From assembly GCF_021134715.1 (NCBI RefSeq), contig NC_060027.1:5518001-5582000 (forward strand): a DNA stretch of 64,000 nucleotides, given 5' to 3'. Position numbers and translations under genes: made by a program. The stretch comes from Daphnia pulex (Eukaryota; Arthropoda; Branchiopoda; Diplostraca; Daphniidae). The stretch's first letter is position 1; each line of letters begins with the position of its first letter. This document shows positions 59,786 to 64,000 of this stretch, piece after piece. Under the pieces are notes generated by a model. That model saw only the letters and a list, made by a program, of their open reading frames with translations. It was not told the origin of the DNA and did no database searches.

Positions 59786-60263
59786 TTAACGTAAGTTAGC
59801 GTCATCATTTCCGTATTGTCACATCTTTTTAAATTACAGAAAATCGACCAGTACTACCACTTGGTGAACTTGTATCGTATTACATTAAACATTTCTCTAT
59901 CACTATCTCAAAGCAACAAATGACCCAAACCGGTGCTATTTAGTGTTTCGTTAATAACTTAACACTGGAAAGGCATTACAATTTAATTTTTTTATCAATC
60001 ATCAAAGAAATGAATGGGCTATTTCACGTGTCATTATTTTTTTCATTTGTAGTGTTTTTCACTTTAAAAATGCTTAGATTAATAGGAAAGAATATTACAT
60101 CAAACGGGGTCAATTTTTTTAATTATGCGATAACTAGAACAATAATGATTCGATTTTAATCAATATTTTTTCTAGAACGTTAAACATTAAAGTCTATACA
60201 AAAATTAAAAAAAAAAAATCTTTTTTTTTTCATAACATGTATTATTTAGTGTATTTGTTCAAT

Positions 60264-60425
60264 ATGACCCGTGGTCAAGTTGACCCCGTTCTCCCCGGAG
60301 CGCTGCCTGTAAGACCTCCAGAAAAAATGTGGAACCCGCCCGCGACGGCTTATATCAGAGCGCTTTTCGAGTTGGGACCTTTCCAGGACGAATATTTCAA
60401 TTTGCTGTACGGCGACTTTGCGCTA
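60264..60425 (+). CDS. hypothetical exon, 54 codons
   Basis: An ATG at 60264 opens MTRGQVDPVLPGALPVRPPE and ends in YFNLLYGDFAL at a good donor (CTA, then GTAAGT). Codon use is less AT-rich than the surroundings. No family is recognised and no downstream exon was found. Confidence 0.3.
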
Positions 60426-60599
60426 GTAAGTTTCGTCAGTGCCCGAATTAAGAATCGCTAGGAGCCGAAGGGATCAAGGTGGTGCGGCGAAGGATAGCGG
60501 CAACATTACGGATTCCCTCGGACGGAACCTTGGCCAAGCGTTTAAATTACATCGGAGTTTGTGTTTATCGCTATTGAATCTATTTGCTTCATCAGACAC

Positions 60600-61640
60600 T
60601 TGTTTGCCGAGAGTCTGTTTAAACCACCATCCTTTGAGTTACCAATCCAATGCTACAACCACTACACCAACAGCGGTGTTTAGATGCAAGTCTCGACCAT
60701 ACCTAACGCGTAGTTCATACTTCTACATTGTCAGTGACATCGCCCAGCAAGACAATATCGATTTATTTACTTCAGTGTAAAAATTCATCGTTTTGGGAAC
60801 TATTTACATTCGATTGTTATATGCCTGAAAGTGGATTTGAACCATCGACTATTTACTTACTTATCCAAATCTATAACCACTACAACAAACAGCAGTGTTT
60901 ATGATGAATTTCCGACGTGACCAAATGGATAGCGCATACTTAACTTTGTAATATCCGTCCCCCAGCGAGAGCAAAAGTGTTTTATTGACAATGGTATCAG
61001 AATTCCTCTATATTATACTAATTTATTCATGCCCAAAATGGTTTTGAACCACCAACCTTTGTATTACGAATCCAATGTTATAACCATTACACCAACAGCG
61101 GTGCGATAAGAAGTCAACAGTCCCGACGTCACCGAGTGGACAGCACATACTCACACATAGTCATTGCTATCGCCCAGCGTGAGCAAAATCGATTAGTCGG
61201 CATCAGTATTAAAACTAGTCAATTGTGAGACTATTTGCTTCATTACATAGTTTGAGGGTGGGTTTGAAACATCTATACCAACCTTTGCATTACTATTACA
61301 ATGCTATAACCACTACACCAACAGCGGAGATTAATGTTAAGTCACAACGTGACCAGGAGGTTAGCGCATACTTACACATCTTCATGGTAACAACACATCA
61401 TGAGCAAAATCGATTTATTTGAATCGGTTTTTGAATTATTAGATATTGAAAATATTTGCATCATTACACAGTTCTTTGCCGAAAGTGGGTTTGAACCACT
61501 AACCTTAGAGTTACCTACCCAATGCACTAACTACTACACCAACAACGGTGATGATACTAAAGTCCCGACGTGACCAGTTGCATAGCGCATACTTACATAT
61601 TGTCATGGATATCGCCCAGCTTGAGTAAAATTAAAGTCCT
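60600..61640. repeat. diverged tandem repeats with tRNA-like segments
   Basis: About five copies of a 200-235-base unit. Each has a minus-strand tRNA-like stretch (GGTGTAGTGGTTRTAGCATTGG, then a B-box-like GGTTCAAACC) and a plus-strand CGACGTGACC...GCGCATACTTA block (about 60692, 60913, 61114, 61347, 61567). It resembles tandem tRNA pseudogenes or a tRNA-derived SINE. Confidence 0.6.
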
Positions 61641-62440
61641 TGGATTTGAAGACATTTTTTAAAATCGCTACCGATCGCTAAACATAATTTGGTCGCTACT
61701 CCTGCTATTCTTACATCAGAAAGATATTAGCTGACTGTGGGTTTGAACCATCAACGCGTAAACTTTTTTCAGTGATGTCACTCATCGCTCGATCTGATCA
61801 AATCTGTTGGACTGTTTATCGGACAATTTTTAAGGTTTATTCTAAGGTTGTATTAATCGCCCGGCATGAGCAAAGCGGGTGAATTATTTTGCGAATGGTC
61901 GTTTCAATAAATCGATGTTTAATTAACAGATAAATAAAAAAAATGTGTAGTGGCTATAGCGTTCATAAACGGCGAAATAATACTTGGCATCACGATTATA
62001 AGTGCGATACTTTGAAATCTATCAGCTTGGATATCCGAAGAATATAAAAAAAATAACAGTTATCAGCCATACTTGAACCTTAACCATTACTGTCCCTAAG
62101 CAAGTACGCTAACCAGTACACCATTTGCTGATATATTGTGTTTGTAAAACACTGTTAAAATATTTTCCATTGGCGAAAATTTGGAAATTTGTTTTTGTTT
62201 TTATTATTTTTGGTATTTATTGATATACTTTAATATTATTAATTCACGGTTGAGCGCACATGGGAACTACCCCCATTGCCATGTCTGTGCTCCATTTTTT
62301 GGCCCGTAGGCCGAGGCGGAATTTAGTTCCTCTTGGGTTTGAAAAGTTGGGAAAGAAAGGAAAAGAAAGGAAAAAGGGATCCAAGAAGGTTTTCAGGGGT
62401 TGACTACGGACAAATGGTATAAAGGATTAAGTCGTTTAAC
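61641..62440. other. spacer, further tRNA-like remnant
   Basis: At about 62085-62130 (minus) there is another A-box-like (TGTACTGGTTAGCGTACTTG) and B-box-like pair. The GC-rich palindromic patch near 62300-62330 (GGCCCGTAGGCC) could be the 3' hairpin of the Helitron. No gene is seen. Confidence 0.35.
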
Positions 62441-62458
62441 TGTGTGATGATGATGTGT

Positions 62459-63990
62459 TTACAAAAGGACTTCTTTGTAAAGAATATTGACGGTGAATAC
62501 TTTTTCTTTTTCCTCTTCAGTGGCTGTCAGGTGATTTCTCAAAAGCCGTCCTTGCTTTGCAGATTCAGATATTTCGACTTTCACACCTGTGGGTTTTTCC
62601 CCGATAAAAAAAAAACAAAAATGTAAAACATACTATTAAGTAAAAGAAGTAAACAAAAATCTATAATAATTGTTTCTGAACCTTCTTTCGATGTTGCACG
62701 TGAAAAAGCCACATACAGATGACCGTGAGAAAAGACAGGCTCATGGAGGAAAATGCCGACACGATCAAAAGTCTGGCCCTGTGACTTGGTGATGGTTATG
62801 GCAAATGCCAACAGCACAGGAAATTGGAGTCTCTTGAGGATGACAGGAAGATCGGAATCGGTGGGCGACAGCGTCATTCGCGGGATGTAAACCGTGTGAC
62901 CCTTGTTATTGCCGGCAGCTATATCTGCAACGATCAGATTTTCTCTGAGTGCTCTGATGATGGCTCCCACTTTCAACTTGAGCACATGAGTGGGAATTCC
63001 GGACACGTTAAAGGTGTTGAGAATCTTGGTTGGATAATTGGCAATTTCTTCGGGATCGTCCGAGTCAATCTTATCGATGCTTTTGTACTGATGCACTATT
63101 CCAGGCATGTCTTTGATGATCTGATTGTTGATCCGTAAGCAATCAACGTTCTTTGGACAGAGAATGGCTCGACTGCAAATCTGCTGAGAGACCTCGGGAT
63201 CCAAAAGCAGAGCAGCAACACCAAAAACATGCTCAATCAAATTCCGTCCAAGGTCAAGAAACTCGGCAGGAATTTCGATGAGATCGGGATTGTTAAGTCT
63301 TATAATCGTTGGCAGAGTACCGTTTACAAGCTGAATAAGCCAGTCAGCGTAGTCTTGATTGCCGGCCACGGTACGCATATTCTGGGTTAGACGAAGATGA
63401 CGAAACAGAGGCCACGTTGCGTTATTTCGGATTGTAGCTTCCACCACCTTCCCCCTGTTTCCATGTCGGACGACTGGTAAACATTGACGAAAGTCACCAC
63501 CAAGAAGAAGGACTATTCCACCATGAGGTAAATTTTTCTTTTCCAATTTTTGAAAGAGGAAATTAAAAGCGTCGAGAGCGTGATTTGTCTTCATGGTGGC
63601 TTCGCCGGAAATGATGAGATTGGCACTTGAAATCAAATTAGCGAGAGGGCTGCCATCTACAATTTTCGATCTGGTAACTTCGGTAATTGGAGGGTAGATC
63701 TTAAATTGGGAATGGTACGTTGTGCCGTCAATCAACAACGTAGAAGCGATGCCGGTAGAAGCGACGGCGATGACTGTCTTCCCTTGGCCTTGCAGAACGG
63801 TGATCACAGTGTTGTACAAAAAGGTCTTGCCAGTACCTCCAGGCCCATCCAAAAAATACTGATGGGGAACTGAGTTGTTGTTGTCGTTGACGGCAGCCAT
63901 GATTTGATCATAGGCGGCTCGTTGACCTTCGTTCAATTGAGTAACCATCAGTTCACCCAATCGTCTCTTTTCTATCCTGGTAATTGCAGT
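62459..63990 (-). mobile_element. Helitron PIF1-type helicase, 3' part
   Basis: Two exons are visible: about 63985-62682, and 62586-62459 (stop TAA), joined over a 95-base intron in matching phase. The protein is the helicase end of a Helitron Rep/helicase. Walker A GPGGTGKT, motif III GGDFRQCLPVV, the LTQNMR arginine motif, TITKSQGQTFDRVGI and the GHLYVAFSRAT motif VI are all present. The spliced C-terminus (KEGVKVEISES ... VNILYKEVLL) is the usual Helitron ending, whereas the unspliced frame ends in an unrelated hydrophobic tail. Walker B reads IISGEA instead of the usual IIWDEA, so the metal-binding Asp is Gly. The Rep nuclease part should lie beyond the right edge. An acceptor-like TTACCAG near 63980 follows an in-frame stop, so another intron is likely there. 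Confidence 0.85.
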
Positions 63991-64000
63991 ATTCTCTTAA

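Larger units (their letters stand above)
54312..59915. repeat. tandem tRNA array, five units of about 1.16 kb
   Basis: Five head-to-tail units. Full tRNA-Glu copies start at 54639, 55795, 56968, 58124 and 59282 (spacing 1156, 1173, 1156, 1158), and tRNA-Gly shows the same spacing. Unit 1 is shorter because it lacks the partial duplication that created the tRNA-Leu half in units 2-5. Each unit carries tRNA-Leu (minus), tRNA-Glu (plus) and tRNA-Gly (minus). The long ORFs over tRNA-Glu in every unit are shadows. Confidence 0.93.

Noticed and set aside
54312-59915. CRISPR-like or satellite array
   Set aside because: The units are 1.16 kb, contain tRNA genes and lie in eukaryotic DNA.
62824-63138. 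104-aa plus-strand ORF
   Set aside because: Antisense to the Helitron helicase.

Overview
The window looks like nuclear DNA of an arthropod, most likely a branchiopod crustacean of the Daphnia type. It holds intron-rich genes whose introns are often only 45-90 bases, a tailless/PNR-type nuclear receptor, a single Imp (IGF2BP) gene, many (CA)n/(GA)n microsatellites and Helitron and MULE remnants. The phylum rests on gene content; the genus is a guess. All exon models were built by eye from splice sites and reading phase, and none was checked against transcripts or a database.

Layout. 0-8.3 kb: accessory DNA with a small acidic-protein gene carrying a duplicated exon (minus), a MULE-type transposase remnant, an unclassified multi-exon gene (plus) and, 9 bases after that gene's stop, a 791-bp inverted-repeat element. 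9.0-13.6 kb (minus): an LDL-receptor-like gene of eight coding exons whose C-terminus has no membrane anchor and ends in a RAP-like domain. 14.6-15.7 kb (plus): a TATA promoter and a possible 53-residue secreted peptide. 16.8-19.3 kb: an unknown four-exon gene whose C-terminal repeats are coding, between inverted AGCT-rich termini. 20.0-23.4 kb (plus): an NR2E-type nuclear receptor with a second promoter-like cluster inside an intron.

24.5-45.3 kb (minus): Imp, with two RRMs and four KH domains over ten coding exons (678 aa). It has long introns, an apparent multi-kilobase 3' UTR with two let-7 target octamers, and a CRE/CCAAT cluster inside the intron between the RRM1 and RRM2 exons. 46.3-48.6 kb (plus): the N-terminal half of RAB3GAP1, without its catalytic half. 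48.8-53.4 kb (minus): an LRR-FN3 single-pass membrane protein with two possible cytoplasmic tails, tail to tail with the RAB3GAP1 fragment.

54.3-59.9 kb: five tandem units of about 1.16 kb, each with tRNA-Leu(CAA, intron-containing), tRNA-Glu(CTC) and tRNA-Gly(TCC). Four units also carry a 5' tRNA-Leu half. 60.6-61.6 kb: diverged tandem repeats with tRNA-like segments. 62.5-64 kb (minus): the helicase end of a Helitron with a changed Walker B motif, running off the window.

The genes do not form a pathway. Imp, the nuclear receptor, RAB3GAP1 and the LRR protein all belong to families used in neurons or development, but nothing in the sequence ties them together.
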